64,000 nt of DNA from an uncultured Holophaga sp. (GCF_963677305.1 NZ_OY781925.1:495501-559500), one strand, 5' to 3'; positions 8,582-17,234 are shown, numbered from the stretch's first letter. Notes: generated from the letters alone by a model not told the origin. Program-made: numbers and translations.

Positions 8582-9298
8582 ATGCGGTCCGTCGACGAAC
8601 TGAGAACCCTCACCCTGGAGCTGGGCGTCCAGGTCCATGCCGCCGGCTCCTGCCTGGTGCGGATGGGGAACACCCATGTCCTCTGCTCCGCCAGCCTGGA
8701 GGAGAAGGTCCCCGGCTGGATGAAGGGACAGGGGCGGGGCTGGATCACCGCCGAGTACGGCATGCTCCCCGGGGCCACCCACACCCGCACGGACCGGGAG
8801 GCCGCCCGGGGCAAGCAGCAGGGCCGCACCGTGGAGATCCAGCGCCTCATTGGCCGTGCCCTCCGCCAGGCTGTGGACCTCGAGGCCCTGGGGGAGCGGC
8901 AGATCACCCTGGACTGTGATGTCCTCAACGCCGACGGTGGCACCCGCTGCGCCTCCATCACCGGGGCCTGGGTGGCCCTGGCAGTGGCCCTGCGGAAGGC
9001 CGGCCTGGAGTCGGCCCTGGTGCGTCAGGTGGCTGCCGTAAGTGCCGGGGTCGTGGAGTCGGGCGAGGGTCGCCGGGGCCTGGTGCTGGATCTGGAGTAC
9101 GAGGAGGACCACCTGGCCGCCGTGGACACCAATCTGGTGGCCACCCGTGCCATGGGGGGCGGGGAGCTGGAGCTGGTGGAGTTCCAGTCCACCGGTGAAG
9201 GGCGCAGCTTCACCCGGGCCGAGGCCCAGGCCCTGATGGACCTTGGGCTGCAGGGCTGCGGGCTCCTGATGGAGGCCCAGGGGAAGGTCCTGGCCTAG
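8582..9298 (+). CDS. rph: Ribonuclease PH
   Basis: 238 aa, full length for RNase PH, a phosphorolytic 3'-5' exonuclease that trims the 3' ends of tRNA precursors. Conserved segments are all present: [41 protein letters not shown], the [20 protein letters not shown] core and [16 protein letters not shown]. The ATG at 8582 is preceded by CAAGGAG and begins [10 protein letters not shown]. The extreme N-terminus is about five residues shorter than usual, lacking the common PSGR segment. An in-frame upstream extension would overlap rpiB by 140 nt and was rejected. Confidence 0.95.
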   Translation: MRSVDELRTLTLELGVQVHAAGSCLVRMGNTHVLCSASLEEKVPGWMKGQGRGWITAEYGMLPGATHTRTDREAARGKQQGRTVEIQRLIGRALRQAVDLEALGERQITLDCDVLNADGGTRCASITGAWVALAVALRKAGLESALVRQVAAVSAGVVESGEGRRGLVLDLEYEEDHLAAVDTNLVATRAMGGGELELVEFQSTGEGRSFTRAEAQALMDLGLQGCGLLMEAQGKVLA

Positions 9299-9305
9299 TA
9301 CGAAA

Positions 9306-9331
9306 ATGGCTGCCCCTTGCGGAGCAGCCAT
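9306..9331. terminator. Terminator hairpin between rph and the resolvase-like gene
   Basis: Perfect 8-bp stem ATGGCTGC / GCAGCCAT with a 10-nt loop. On the minus strand the stem is followed by TTTT, so it is a good terminator for the minus-strand gene. On the plus strand it lacks a U run. Confidence 0.65.
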
Positions 9332-9364
9332 CCCCCTCAACACCCAAACAACTTAAGGAGGAAC

Positions 9365-9736
9365 TCAGCGATAGAAACCGTGGTTGGGGTCCACACCCAC
9401 CAGGGTCGAGGCCAGCATCATGGTCTCGTAGGCGATGCGCCCCCCCTCGGTGTGGTCCATGGTGAACTTGTCCGTGAGGCTGGTGACCGAGACCCCCTTG
9501 GCGTAGAGCTTGCTGATCTCTTCGGCCACATCGGCCAGCCCGCTGAAGGAGCGGGTCATGCTGTAGACCACGATGGCGTCGCCCTGGGTGGCCTTGCCCA
9601 CCATCTCGTCGAAGCAGGGGCGGTCACTCAGGGTGTCCACCATCACCTGGTCGGCATGCTGGCTGATCAGGGCGATTTCGCCCTCGACATCCTCGCCGAT
9701 GCCGGTGATGAACTGGTTGAAGTAGCCGTACTTCAT
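9365..9736 (-). CDS. Serine-recombinase (resolvase) N-terminal-domain protein lacking catalytic residues
   Basis: 123 aa. From about residue 40 the sequence follows the resolvase catalytic fold: DRPCFDEMVGKATQGDAIVV, then YSMTRSFSGLADVAEEISKL, then KGVSVTSLTD...GGRIAYETMMLAS. The start, MKYGYFNQF, replaces the usual YxRVS, so the nucleophilic serine and its neighbouring arginine are missing. The second arginine of the LDRLxR motif is Ser. There is no C-terminal DNA-binding HTH. It cannot act as a recombinase as the family is understood, and may be a regulatory or structural derivative. AGGAG lies 12 nt before the ATG. It is preceded by an AT-rich palindromic promoter and followed by a terminator, so it is a single-gene unit. 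Confidence 0.75.
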   Translation of the reverse strand: MKYGYFNQFITGIGEDVEGEIALISQHADQVMVDTLSDRPCFDEMVGKATQGDAIVVYSMTRSFSGLADVAEEISKLYAKGVSVTSLTDKFTMDHTEGGRIAYETMMLASTLVGVDPNHGFYR

Positions 9737-9837
9737 CTGGATTCGCGCTCCTGGATGGGGGCCTGTGGACTGCGGAAGGCATTCCCGGGACCGGCCCTTG
9801 GGGTTGTCCGGTCGGGGCGGTCCCGGTCCGATGCAAC

Positions 9838-9868
9838 GTTATAGCGTACGCTATATGACGTTCGTCAA
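9838..9868 (-). promoter_or_regulatory. Promoter with embedded 16-bp palindrome
   Basis: On the minus strand TTGACG (9868-9863) is a good -35. The -10 may be TATAAC (9843-9838, 19-nt spacing) or GCTATA (9845-9840, 17-nt spacing). The stretch between and including the -10 is a perfect 16-bp palindrome, TATAGCGTACGCTATA (9840-9855), flanked by AACG and CGTT. A palindrome between -35 and -10 is the usual layout for a repressor operator. It would control the resolvase-like gene, whose start is about 100 nt downstream. Confidence 0.65.
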
Positions 9869-9907
9869 GCCCTTTTTGTCCGATGTGCGGGACAGGTGTA
9901 CCGGAAT

Positions 9908-10531
9908 TCAGTGGAAGTGCCGCATGACCTCGATGACGCCATCCACCATGAACTGCACGCCGATGGCCGCGAGCAGGAGGCCCATGATGCGCTCCAGGAC
10001 GGCGATGCCGCTCCGTCCCATCAGACGCTGGATGGGTTCGGCCACCCGCAGGAGCAGGAAGGCGATGAGACAGGTCAGGGCGATGGAGAGGATCACCAGG
10101 GGGATGGAGCTGTAGCCCGGACCCCGCCCGGCCAGGACCATGGCCGTGACGATGGAGCCCGGTCCTGCCAGAAGGGGCATGGCCAGGGGGACGATGGCGA
10201 CATCGGCCTTGTTCTCGAACTCCAGTTCCTCCTCCGGCGAAGAGCGGGTGCGGGTGGGTTGGGCCCGGAGCATGTCGATGGAGGTCATGAGAAGCAGAAA
10301 GCCGCCGGCGATCCGCATGGCGGGCATGGTGATCCCGAAGAGTTTGAAGACCAGACCGCCGCAGACGGCGAAGAAGGCCATGATGCCGAAGGCCACCAGG
10401 GTGGCCCTGCGGGCCATGGCCCGTCGGTGCGCCGGTGTCGCCTGGGCCGTGATGGCGATGAAGATGGGCACCAGACCCAGGGGGTCCACGATGAAGAAGA
10501 TGGCGGAAAAGGTCGTGAGGAAGGTGGTCAA
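9908..10531 (-). CDS. MarC family integral membrane protein
   Basis: 207 aa with about six hydrophobic segments. It has the MarC family motifs, including FFIVDPLGLVPIFI near the N-terminus, RIAGGFLLLMTSIDML, and the VPLAMPLLAGPGSIVTAM loop in the second half. MarC proteins are inner-membrane proteins of unknown transport activity; the old link to multiple antibiotic resistance was not upheld. The ATG overlaps the stop of the HAD gene by 4 nt, so the two are co-translated. A second, more divergent MarC is at 58321-58971. Confidence 0.9.
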   Translation of the reverse strand: MTTFLTTFSAIFFIVDPLGLVPIFIAITAQATPAHRRAMARRATLVAFGIMAFFAVCGGLVFKLFGITMPAMRIAGGFLLLMTSIDMLRAQPTRTRSSPEEELEFENKADVAIVPLAMPLLAGPGSIVTAMVLAGRGPGYSSIPLVILSIALTCLIAFLLLRVAEPIQRLMGRSGIAVLERIMGLLLAAIGVQFMVDGVIEVMRHFH

Positions 10532-11148
10532 GGGGCCTCCACCACGCCCAGGGCGGCCAGCTCGCTGCGGAGCAGGTCCCCGTCGCTGAAGGTGAGCCCG
10601 TGGATCCCGTGGGTCCGGGCGGCCGCCGCGAACTCGGGGCGGTCATCGATGAAGACACAGGCCTCCCCAGGCAGGGCGAGCTTGTCCAGGGCATCCCGGT
10701 AGATGTCCGGGTGGGGTTTCATGGCCCCCACCTCATAGGAGAGGGTGACGGTGTCGAAGAGGGCGAATTCCGGGCAGCAGCGGATCTCCGTCTCGAAGTG
10801 CCAGGGGTTGGTGTTGGAGAGGAGACCGAGGAGATAGCGCCCTTTGAGCCTGCGGATGAGGCTGCGGGTGGACTCGATGGGGCGGAAGATGGCCCCGAAG
10901 GAAGCCTCCAGCTCGGTGAGGGCGATGGGCTGCCCACAGAGGGCCGAGAGGGCTTCGGCAAAGGCGTCTGTGCCGATCCGTCCGGTCTCGAAGTCCACCG
11001 GCAGGGTGCTCTCCCGGAAGATGCGCCGATCCAGGGTGGCTGGGTCCAGGCCGCTCAGGCGGCTCAGGGACTCCAGAAAGCGCCCGTTCTCCACGGTGCT
11101 GATGACGTTGCCGTAGTCGAAGATGACCGCCCGGATCTCCGTATTCAT
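10528..11148 (-). CDS. HAD-superfamily (subfamily IA) hydrolase
   Basis: 206 aa. The start is set at the ATG at 11148 because motif I (VIFDYGNVIS) follows immediately and the ATGA overlaps the end of pilD. The nucleophile is the Asp of FDYGN; motif II is the Ser in LLSNTNPWH; motif III is the Lys in GAMKPHPDIY; motif IV is the acidic pair in CVFIDDRPEF. This is the YihX-like HAD-IA layout with a helical cap at residues 15-85. Likely a small-molecule phosphatase; substrate unknown. Longer upstream open frames would run through pilD and were rejected. Confidence 0.9.
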   Translation of the reverse strand: MNTEIRAVIFDYGNVISTVENGRFLESLSRLSGLDPATLDRRIFRESTLPVDFETGRIGTDAFAEALSALCGQPIALTELEASFGAIFRPIESTRSLIRRLKGRYLLGLLSNTNPWHFETEIRCCPEFALFDTVTLSYEVGAMKPHPDIYRDALDKLALPGEACVFIDDRPEFAAAARTHGIHGLTFSDGDLLRSELAALGVVEAP

Positions 11149-12059
11149 CGGATCAGACCCATGTAAGCGGTCCAGAGGGCCGGGCCGTAGAAGACGATGG
11201 GGAAGGTCGCCACCGCCATGGCGCATCCGAAGGGGAGCATGGTCTGTCCCGAGGCGCGCCGAGTGATGAGGAGGGGCAGGGCCACGATCACGCCCAGGAG
11301 GGCTCCTCCGAAGAGGATCCCCAGCATGGGGCCCCAGCCCCAGAAGGCGCCCAGCCAGGCCAGCATCTTGAAGTCGCCCATGCCCAGGCCATCGGTCTTG
11401 CGGATCCACTTGTAGAGCTGGTTGAAGAGGGCGGGGCCGCCATAGCCCAGCACGAGCCCGATGAGGCTGGCCTTCCAGTCCAGGGCTTCGCCGAAGAGGC
11501 TCCAGGCGGGGGCGGCCTGCAGCCCGTTGTGGAAGAGCTCCAGCACCGCCAGGTGGTTGCCCGTGAGCCAGATGCTGAGGGTCCGGCCGGGCCAGAGGAG
11601 CTGGGGCAGGGTGAAGATCAGTCCCAGGGCCATGAGGGGGAACTGGAGGACATCCGGGAGAATGAATTCGGTGAGGTCCGTGAAGAAGAGCACCAGCAGG
11701 GCGTAGCCGCAGATGAGACCCTTAAGCCAGATGAGGCTCCCGAAGGGGAAGACCCAGGGGGAAGCTGCGAAGATCAGGCCCGAGAGCAGCTCCACCAGGG
11801 GATAGCGGAAGGGGATGCGCCAGCCGCAGGCGGCGCACTTCCCCCTCAGCCAAAGCCAGCCCAGGAGGGGGACGTTGTGGTACCAGTGGATGGGGGTCTT
11901 GCAGGAGGGGCAGTGGCTGCCCTTGGTGACCACATTCCGGTCTTCAGGGGCCTCCTGGGGCAGACGGTGGATCAGCACATTGCCAAAGGATCCGAGAACC
12001 AAGCCGAAGGCGGCGAGGATCACGGAGAGGAGCCAGGTGGGCAGGTCGAGAAAGGGCAT
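11145..12059 (-). CDS. pilD: Type IV prepilin peptidase / leader methyltransferase
   Basis: 304 aa with multiple membrane segments. The cytoplasmic loop near residues 45-85 carries the zinc-type cysteine pairs (CPSCKTP...CAACGWRIP). The two aspartates of the aspartic protease site are seen in FFTDLTEFILPD and in GLGMGDFKMLAWLGAFWGWGP (the GxGD motif). PilD/GspO cleaves the leader of type IV pilins and type II secretion pseudopilins and N-methylates the new N-terminus. It heads a coupled pilD-HAD-marC run. No other pilus gene is in the window. Confidence 0.94.
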   Translation of the reverse strand: MPFLDLPTWLLSVILAAFGLVLGSFGNVLIHRLPQEAPEDRNVVTKGSHCPSCKTPIHWYHNVPLLGWLWLRGKCAACGWRIPFRYPLVELLSGLIFAASPWVFPFGSLIWLKGLICGYALLVLFFTDLTEFILPDVLQFPLMALGLIFTLPQLLWPGRTLSIWLTGNHLAVLELFHNGLQAAPAWSLFGEALDWKASLIGLVLGYGGPALFNQLYKWIRKTDGLGMGDFKMLAWLGAFWGWGPMLGILFGGALLGVIVALPLLITRRASGQTMLPFGCAMAVATFPIVFYGPALWTAYMGLIR

Positions 12060-12108
12060 CCCCCAGTTTAGACCCTAACGGGCCCGACTTCGGATGGATG
12101 CCCGTCCG

Positions 12109-12570
12109 CTATCGCATCAGCGTCTCCAGCTTCCCCAGGACCTCCTCCACATGCCCCTTCACACTCACCTTCGGCCAGACATGGCGGATGATCCCTTCGG
12201 GATCCACCAAGAAGGTGCTGCGGATGATGCCTTCGGTCTCCTTGCCGTACATGACCTTCCTGCCGTAGGCCCCCAGGGGCGTCAGGAGGGCCTTGTCGGG
12301 GTCCGAGAGCAGGGGGAAGGGGAGCTCGTACTTGCCGATGAAGCCGGTGTGGCTCTTGGGGCTGTCCTTGCTGATGCCATAGACCCGGACCCCCAGGGCC
12401 TGCACCCGGGCCCAGTTGTCTCGGAAGTCGCAGGCCTCCTGGGTGCAGCCAGGAGTGTTGTCCTTGGGGTAGGCGTAGAGGACGGTCCAGGCGCCCTTCA
12501 GGTCCGCTGGGCCGATCCCGCGGCCCTCGGTGGATTCCAGCTCGAAGTCGGGGAGGGGCTGTCCGGTCAT
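12109..12570 (-). CDS. bcp: Peroxiredoxin Q / bacterioferritin comigratory protein
   Basis: 153 aa, normal length for a BCP/PrxQ thiol peroxidase that reduces H2O2 and organic peroxides. The peroxidatic cysteine lies in DNTPGCTQEACDFRDNW, which also holds the second cysteine five residues on, typical for the atypical 2-Cys PrxQ type. The GISKDSPKSHTGFIGKYELP and RSTFLVDPEGIIRHVW segments are also family-like. Its ATG overlaps the stop of the upstream permease gene (ATGA). The coupling to an ABC operon is unusual. Confidence 0.95.
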   Translation of the reverse strand: MTGQPLPDFELESTEGRGIGPADLKGAWTVLYAYPKDNTPGCTQEACDFRDNWARVQALGVRVYGISKDSPKSHTGFIGKYELPFPLLSDPDKALLTPLGAYGRKVMYGKETEGIIRSTFLVDPEGIIRHVWPKVSVKGHVEEVLGKLETLMR

Positions 12571-13271
12571 GGGGTCTCCTTCATACGAGGCTTGGATGCC
12601 GCTGCGAGCCCCAGCGCCACCACCAGGGAGGCCCAGCCCAGGGGGCTTCCGTCAGTGGTCAGGCGGGGCAGCTCCTCCTGCAGCAGGATGCCGAGGGAAT
12701 CGACCTGGGGTCCCGGTCCCAGGCCGAGGACTCTCAGCGTGGTCTCACACCAGAGGGCGCTGAGCCAGGCCGAGGGGAGGAGCATGGCCCCCAGGGAAAG
12801 GAACCAGGGGGCCCATGTCCGCAGGCGGTGCAGGGTGCCTGCGCCGAGGAGCTCGCCGTAGCGCCAGGCTGGGCTCTCCAGGAAGCCGTCCAGGTGCACC
12901 CGCAGAGGGGGCTCCAGGTGGAGGCCCAGGAGCAGGGAGGCCAGGGCGCCCAGCTCCCACCAGCCCAGATTCCCCAGCAGGTCGGAGAGGGGGATAAGCA
13001 GCAGCAGGGGGGGCATGGCCCGCAGGGTGGAGCGGGAGCCGCTTTCCCGGGTCAGGGCCAGGAGCAGGCCAACACCCAGCGCAGCGAGGGCCAGGGCCGT
13101 GGCCATCCCGCAGCTGCGGGTCCCGGCGTGGAGGAGGCGCAGCAGTCCATCCCGCCCCAGGAGATCCGTGCCCAGGGGATGGTTGCTGCTGGGGGGGAGC
13201 CCGGCCCTGAAGGGGTCCAGGGGGAGCTCCGGCAGGAGCAGGGCCCCCAGGCAGAGGAGGCGGAGCTTCAT
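12567..13271 (-). CDS. DppC-like ABC transporter permease, shortened
   Basis: 234 aa, against about 280-300 for DppC/OppC. The start is the ATG at 13271 (ATGA overlap with the upstream permease). Residues 25-45 give NHPLGTDLLGRDGLLRLLHAG, close to the DppC signature HPLGTDxxGRD. The C-terminal third (ETTLRVLGLGPGPQVDSLG) corresponds to the conserved loop and last membrane segment of DppC. The EAA-type loop is present but weak. It is membrane-embedded and should form the channel with the next gene upstream. No ATPase gene accompanies it. Recognition rests on these two motifs and on context. Confidence 0.75.
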   Translation of the reverse strand: MKLRLLCLGALLLPELPLDPFRAGLPPSSNHPLGTDLLGRDGLLRLLHAGTRSCGMATALALAALGVGLLLALTRESGSRSTLRAMPPLLLLIPLSDLLGNLGWWELGALASLLLGLHLEPPLRVHLDGFLESPAWRYGELLGAGTLHRLRTWAPWFLSLGAMLLPSAWLSALWCETTLRVLGLGPGPQVDSLGILLQEELPRLTTDGSPLGWASLVVALGLAAASKPRMKETP

Positions 13272-13891
13272 CGCCCCAGTCTCCGGAAAAGCCACCAGCA
13301 GGCCGCCAGACCCCCCACCCAGCCCAGGAGCCCGGCATGGTCGCGGGCAGCGAGGCGGGCCATCCAGTCGCTGGCTGGGCCCCGCACCCCCATCAGGCGC
13401 TCCAGGACCAGGGTGCCCGTGATCCAGGCTGGGAGGCGGGCCTCCAGCCAGCGGGGGAGTGAGCGCCAGAGGACCAGGTCCCTGGCCCTCCGCTGGCGGA
13501 GTTCCCCCCATGCCCTGGGGACAGGCCACTCCTGGGGGAGTGCCCTGGCGAGCCAGCGCAGCTCACCCGGGAGGACCGCCATGAGAAAGGCGGCGCCCAG
13601 GGCCGGGAAGCCCGGGGGCCCCCAGGGGGCGGGCCACAGGGCCAGCAGACAGCCGCCCCAGAGGAAGTCCGGCACCGATTCCCATAGGGAGAGTCCCAGG
13701 CTCTGCCCCAGGGACGGCCCCCTCCAGCGCACCAGGAGCGGGGCCCCCAGGGCCACTCCAAGGAAGAGGAGCCCGCAGCGCAGGAGGGCGGGCCAGGGGA
13801 AGGGGCCCGGCTTGGCGTGGAGGCCCCCGGAGCCCGGCAGCAGTAGGGCCATGAGGGCTGCTGCTCCCCAGATGAGCCCGCCACGGCTCAC
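13268..13891 (-). CDS. DppB-like ABC transporter permease, shortened
   Basis: 207 aa, about 100 residues shorter than usual DppB. The GTG at 13891 overlaps the stop of the binding-protein gene (GTGA) and is followed by a hydrophobic segment. The ATG 159 nt further up would lie inside that gene and adds only low-complexity Pro/Gln sequence. The C-terminal half shows the DppB coupling-loop pattern (RWLARALPQEW..RAWGELRQRRARDLVLWRSLPRWL) and the last-loop LERLMGVRGPASDWMARLAARD. Very rich in Leu, Trp and Pro. Whether it is functional without the usual first domain is unclear. Confidence 0.68.
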   Translation of the reverse strand: MSRGGLIWGAAALMALLLPGSGGLHAKPGPFPWPALLRCGLLFLGVALGAPLLVRWRGPSLGQSLGLSLWESVPDFLWGGCLLALWPAPWGPPGFPALGAAFLMAVLPGELRWLARALPQEWPVPRAWGELRQRRARDLVLWRSLPRWLEARLPAWITGTLVLERLMGVRGPASDWMARLAARDHAGLLGWVGGLAACWWLFRRLGR

Positions 13892-15240
13892 GGTTTGAAG
13901 CGCCAGGCGCTGGGGCCCGGAGTGCTGAAGTAGAGGCCCATGGGGCTGGGGATCAGTTCCAGGCGCTGGTCCACCCAGAGGGTGCTGCTGAAGTCGAGGA
14001 GGGGCAGGGCTGCGGGATGCCTGGCCCAGAGCGCCGCCAGGCGGTTCCATGCGGGGCTCCTGGCCTCCCGGAGCTGGGCCCGGAGCCCCTCATAGGCCGG
14101 ATCCCGCCAGTCGCAGAAGTTGAGGGCGCCGCCGGGTTCCATGAAATCGAGCACGCTCCAGGGATGGGGCTCGAAGAGGTTGAGGGCACAGGCCAGAGTG
14201 AAGTCGCCCCGCTCCAGGTGCTCGAGGAGGAGGGCGGGCTCCACGGGTCGGGGCACCAGATCGAAGCCGTCGCGGGCCGCCCGGGCCCGGTAGGCCAGGA
14301 GCAGGCGCTGGACGAGTTCGTCCCCGGCGGCGAAGAGGACCTCCAGGCGGGTGGCCTCAGGCTCGCTCCGCCCCGGCGGGGCGATGGTGGCTGGTGGGAA
14401 GCCCAGGGACTCGGGCCAGAGGCCGCGGCTGGCCACAGCCTGGGGTCCCAGAAACCCTGCAGGCATGGCATCCCGGCGCCAGGTCTCGAAGCGCCTGAGG
14501 GGGTCTGGGCCCAGGCGGCTGAAGAGGAGAAGCTGGGCATGGGTGCCCTGGCGCAGCTCGCGATAGCTGGGTGGGGGCCTGAGTCCGGGCCTGGGGGGCA
14601 CCGTGCCCAGGGAGAGCCAGCCCTTCCTCAGATTCTGCAGGATGGCCTGACTGTCCGGGAGGAGCCGGAAGCGGAAGCCCTGGATCCGGGGAGTCAGAAA
14701 GTGCTGACGGCGGGCCTGGAGGATCCAGGCGTCCTCCTTCCGGGTGAGTCCGAAGGGGCCGCTGCCGAGCTCCGGGTGGCCCCGCCGGGCGATGGGGATG
14801 AAGGCCAGCTCCCGGAGGAGGCGTTCCGGGGGCTTGTGGGTGCGGAGCAGGATGGCTCCGGGATGCACCTCGGCCTCCACGCCCTCCAGGGCGCTTCGTT
14901 TGGTCCGGCAGGCCCCGGGGTCCGTCTGGATGCGCCGGAAGGTCCAGGCTGCATCCTCCGGGGAGACGGGGTTTCCGTCCTGGAAACGGGCATCGGTGCG
15001 CAGGTGGAGCAGGATCCCGGCGGGGCGGAGCTCCCAGTGAGTGGCCAGTCGGGGCACGGGTCGGCCCGCCGTGTCCAGTCCGGTGAGGGCATCGCCGGTG
15101 AGCATCTGGAGGATGATCTGTTCCTGGCCGTCACCTCGGATGAAGTCCAGCGGACCCGGGTCAGAGGAGAAGCTCTCCTGGACAACTTGCCCCATGAGCA
15201 TGCTGAAGCAAGCCGCCATCAGAATCAGGATGCGCATCAT
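13888..15240 (-). CDS. Family 5 extracellular solute-binding protein (peptide/nickel type)
   Basis: 450 aa from the ATG at 15240, which gives a clean signal peptide (MMRILILMAACFSMLMG then QVV). A TTG 36 nt upstream is also open. After the signal, features of the SBP_bac_5 family are visible: LTGDALTGLDTAGRPVPRLA, the HLRTDARFQDGNPVSPEDAAWTFRR motif near residues 85-110, and NFCDWRDPAYEGL near the C-terminus. It should bind oligopeptides or similar solutes in the periplasm and deliver them to the two permeases encoded next. Head of the SBP-permease-permease-bcp unit. Confidence 0.88.
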   Translation of the reverse strand: MMRILILMAACFSMLMGQVVQESFSSDPGPLDFIRGDGQEQIILQMLTGDALTGLDTAGRPVPRLATHWELRPAGILLHLRTDARFQDGNPVSPEDAAWTFRRIQTDPGACRTKRSALEGVEAEVHPGAILLRTHKPPERLLRELAFIPIARRGHPELGSGPFGLTRKEDAWILQARRQHFLTPRIQGFRFRLLPDSQAILQNLRKGWLSLGTVPPRPGLRPPPSYRELRQGTHAQLLLFSRLGPDPLRRFETWRRDAMPAGFLGPQAVASRGLWPESLGFPPATIAPPGRSEPEATRLEVLFAAGDELVQRLLLAYRARAARDGFDLVPRPVEPALLLEHLERGDFTLACALNLFEPHPWSVLDFMEPGGALNFCDWRDPAYEGLRAQLREARSPAWNRLAALWARHPAALPLLDFSSTLWVDQRLELIPSPMGLYFSTPGPSAWRFKP

Positions 15241-15296
15241 TCGCCCCCCGGGTTGGGTGGCGAAAGTATGGTTCAATCATTAATTGTGATCAACCA

Positions 15297-17234
15297 TTAT
15301 TTGGGTAGATGAATGCGGACCGAGGTTACGATGACCCCCGGCTTCATCATGAGCCCAGCCTTGATGCGGAAGGCCATCTGGCCGTGCAGCAGGCGCTCCC
15401 ACCAGGTGTGGGTCACGAACTCGGGAAGGATGACGGTGAGGCAGACATCGGGCTCCGCCTGGCGGAAGCGGACCACCTCCTCGAGGATGGGCTCCACGAT
15501 GCGGCGGTAGGGACTGGGCACGGAGCGCAGAGGCACCCCCATGCCGTAGTGGGTCCAGTCAGAGCGGAGCCGTTCCAGGGCCGGACTTTCGCAGAGGCCG
15601 TCCGAGCCCAGGTCCACCGTGAGGGCCTCCACCCGGTCACCGGCGATGAGGCGGGCGTAGGCCAGGGCCTCGACCACGCCTCCGTGGAGCCCCGAGACCA
15701 GGACCAGGGCGTGGTGTTTCGGGGGGAGGAAAGCCTCCAGGCGGCTGACGGCGAGGCGGGCCTTGATGCTGATGTAGTGGCGGTGGACCCGGAAGAAGAT
15801 GTGGACCATCAAGGGGATCAGCAGCACTACGATCCAGGCCCCGTGGACGAATTTGGTGAGTCCGATGTCCAGCATCACGATGCCCGAGACCAGGGCACCC
15901 ACCCCATTGATGAAGGCCTTGGTGTGCCAGTGGGGGGCCTTGTTCCGCAGGCGCAGCCAGTGGACCACCATGCCCAATTGGCAGAGGGTGAAGCCGATGA
16001 AGACCCCCAGGGCATAGAGAGGGAGGAGCAGGTCGGTGTTGGCATCGAGGAGCCAGACCAGGAAGCTGGCCAGGACCGTGAGGATGATGATGCCGTTGGA
16101 GAAGACAAGCCGGTCGCCCTGAATGGCGAACTGCTTGGGCAGGAAGCCATCCCGGGCCTGCAGGGCGGCCAGGCGGGGGAAGCCCGCGTAGGCGGTGTTG
16201 GCGGCCACCACCAGGATGGCGAAGGTGCTGATCTGTGTCGCCAGGTAGACGATCCGGGCGAGCCCTTGGTGGACATCTCCATAGATGGCCTTGGCCAGCT
16301 TGGAGAGCAGGGTCTCGCTCACCACCGCGGGATCGGTGCTGTGGTGGTAGGTCACGCCGAAGTGGTGGCTGAGCAGAGTGATGCTGAGGAAGAGAGAACC
16401 CAGCAGGAGGATCATCCAGATCATGGTCCGGGAGGCGTTCCGGGCGGCGGGTTCCCGGAAGGCGGTCACGCCGTTGGAGATGGCTTCTACGCCTGTCAGG
16501 GCCGTGCAGCCGGCGCTGTAGGCCCGCATGAAGATCCAGACCAGGGCCGCCCCGGAGAGCATCTGGGCGTGGTCCAGCTGGTGCTGGAGCTCAGCCGGGG
16601 CCGGGACCGGAGGGGAAGCGCCTCTGAACCAGCACCAGAAGCCCGATAGGACCAGGAGCCCCATGCAGAAGACGAAGAGGTAGGTGGGGATGGCGAAGAA
16701 GCTGCCGGACTCCCGGACCCCCCGGAGGTTGGCCCCGGCGATGAGGACGATGGCGAGGATGGTGAGGAGGACGTTGTAGCCCTGGAGGGCGGGCAGGGCG
16801 GAGCTCATGGCAGCCACGCCGCCGGAGACGGACACGGCCACCGTCAGGATGTAGTCCGTCAGGAGGGCTGCCCCGGCGGTCTGGGCAGCCCGCTCACTGA
16901 GGTTCTCCTTGGCCACGATGTAGGCCCCGCCGCCTCCGGGGTAGGCCATGATGGTCTGGCGGTAGCCCGTGCCCAGGATGGCCAGGAGGCCCACGATGCC
17001 CAGGGCCACGGGTACCGACAGACCATAGAGCCAGGTGACCCCAGCGGCGCCCAGGGCCATGCCCGAGGCCGAGAGGGCCGCCATGATCTCCTGGGTGGCG
17101 TAGGCCACCGAGGAGAGGGCATCCGAGGAGAAGACCGCCAGCCCTACGAACTTCCCCAGGCGGGCCTCGTCGGTGGCGTCACTGGAGAGCCTGGGGCCGA
17201 GGAGGACTCGGCGGATATTGAACATCGGCACCAT
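15297..17234 (-). CDS. KimA-like potassium importer (APC superfamily), copy 1
   Basis: 645 aa with 12 hydrophobic segments to about residue 440, then a cytoplasmic domain of about 200 residues. The N-terminus (RRVLLGPRLSS, FSSDALSSVAYATQEIM) and the GYRQTIMAYPGGGGAYIVAKENL motif follow the Bacillus KimA (YdaO) pattern, a high-affinity K+/H+ symporter. The C-terminal region, with ALVLVSGLHGGVVEALAYARLIAG, resembles a universal-stress-type fold. It is downstream of a very similar gene, 40 nt away. A hairpin lies immediately before its start. Amino-acid permease is the alternative, but the overall layout favours K+. Confidence 0.82.
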   Translation of the reverse strand: MVPMFNIRRVLLGPRLSSDATDEARLGKFVGLAVFSSDALSSVAYATQEIMAALSASGMALGAAGVTWLYGLSVPVALGIVGLLAILGTGYRQTIMAYPGGGGAYIVAKENLSERAAQTAGAALLTDYILTVAVSVSGGVAAMSSALPALQGYNVLLTILAIVLIAGANLRGVRESGSFFAIPTYLFVFCMGLLVLSGFWCWFRGASPPVPAPAELQHQLDHAQMLSGAALVWIFMRAYSAGCTALTGVEAISNGVTAFREPAARNASRTMIWMILLLGSLFLSITLLSHHFGVTYHHSTDPAVVSETLLSKLAKAIYGDVHQGLARIVYLATQISTFAILVVAANTAYAGFPRLAALQARDGFLPKQFAIQGDRLVFSNGIIILTVLASFLVWLLDANTDLLLPLYALGVFIGFTLCQLGMVVHWLRLRNKAPHWHTKAFINGVGALVSGIVMLDIGLTKFVHGAWIVVLLIPLMVHIFFRVHRHYISIKARLAVSRLEAFLPPKHHALVLVSGLHGGVVEALAYARLIAGDRVEALTVDLGSDGLCESPALERLRSDWTHYGMGVPLRSVPSPYRRIVEPILEEVVRFRQAEPDVCLTVILPEFVTHTWWERLLHGQMAFRIKAGLMMKPGVIVTSVRIHLPK

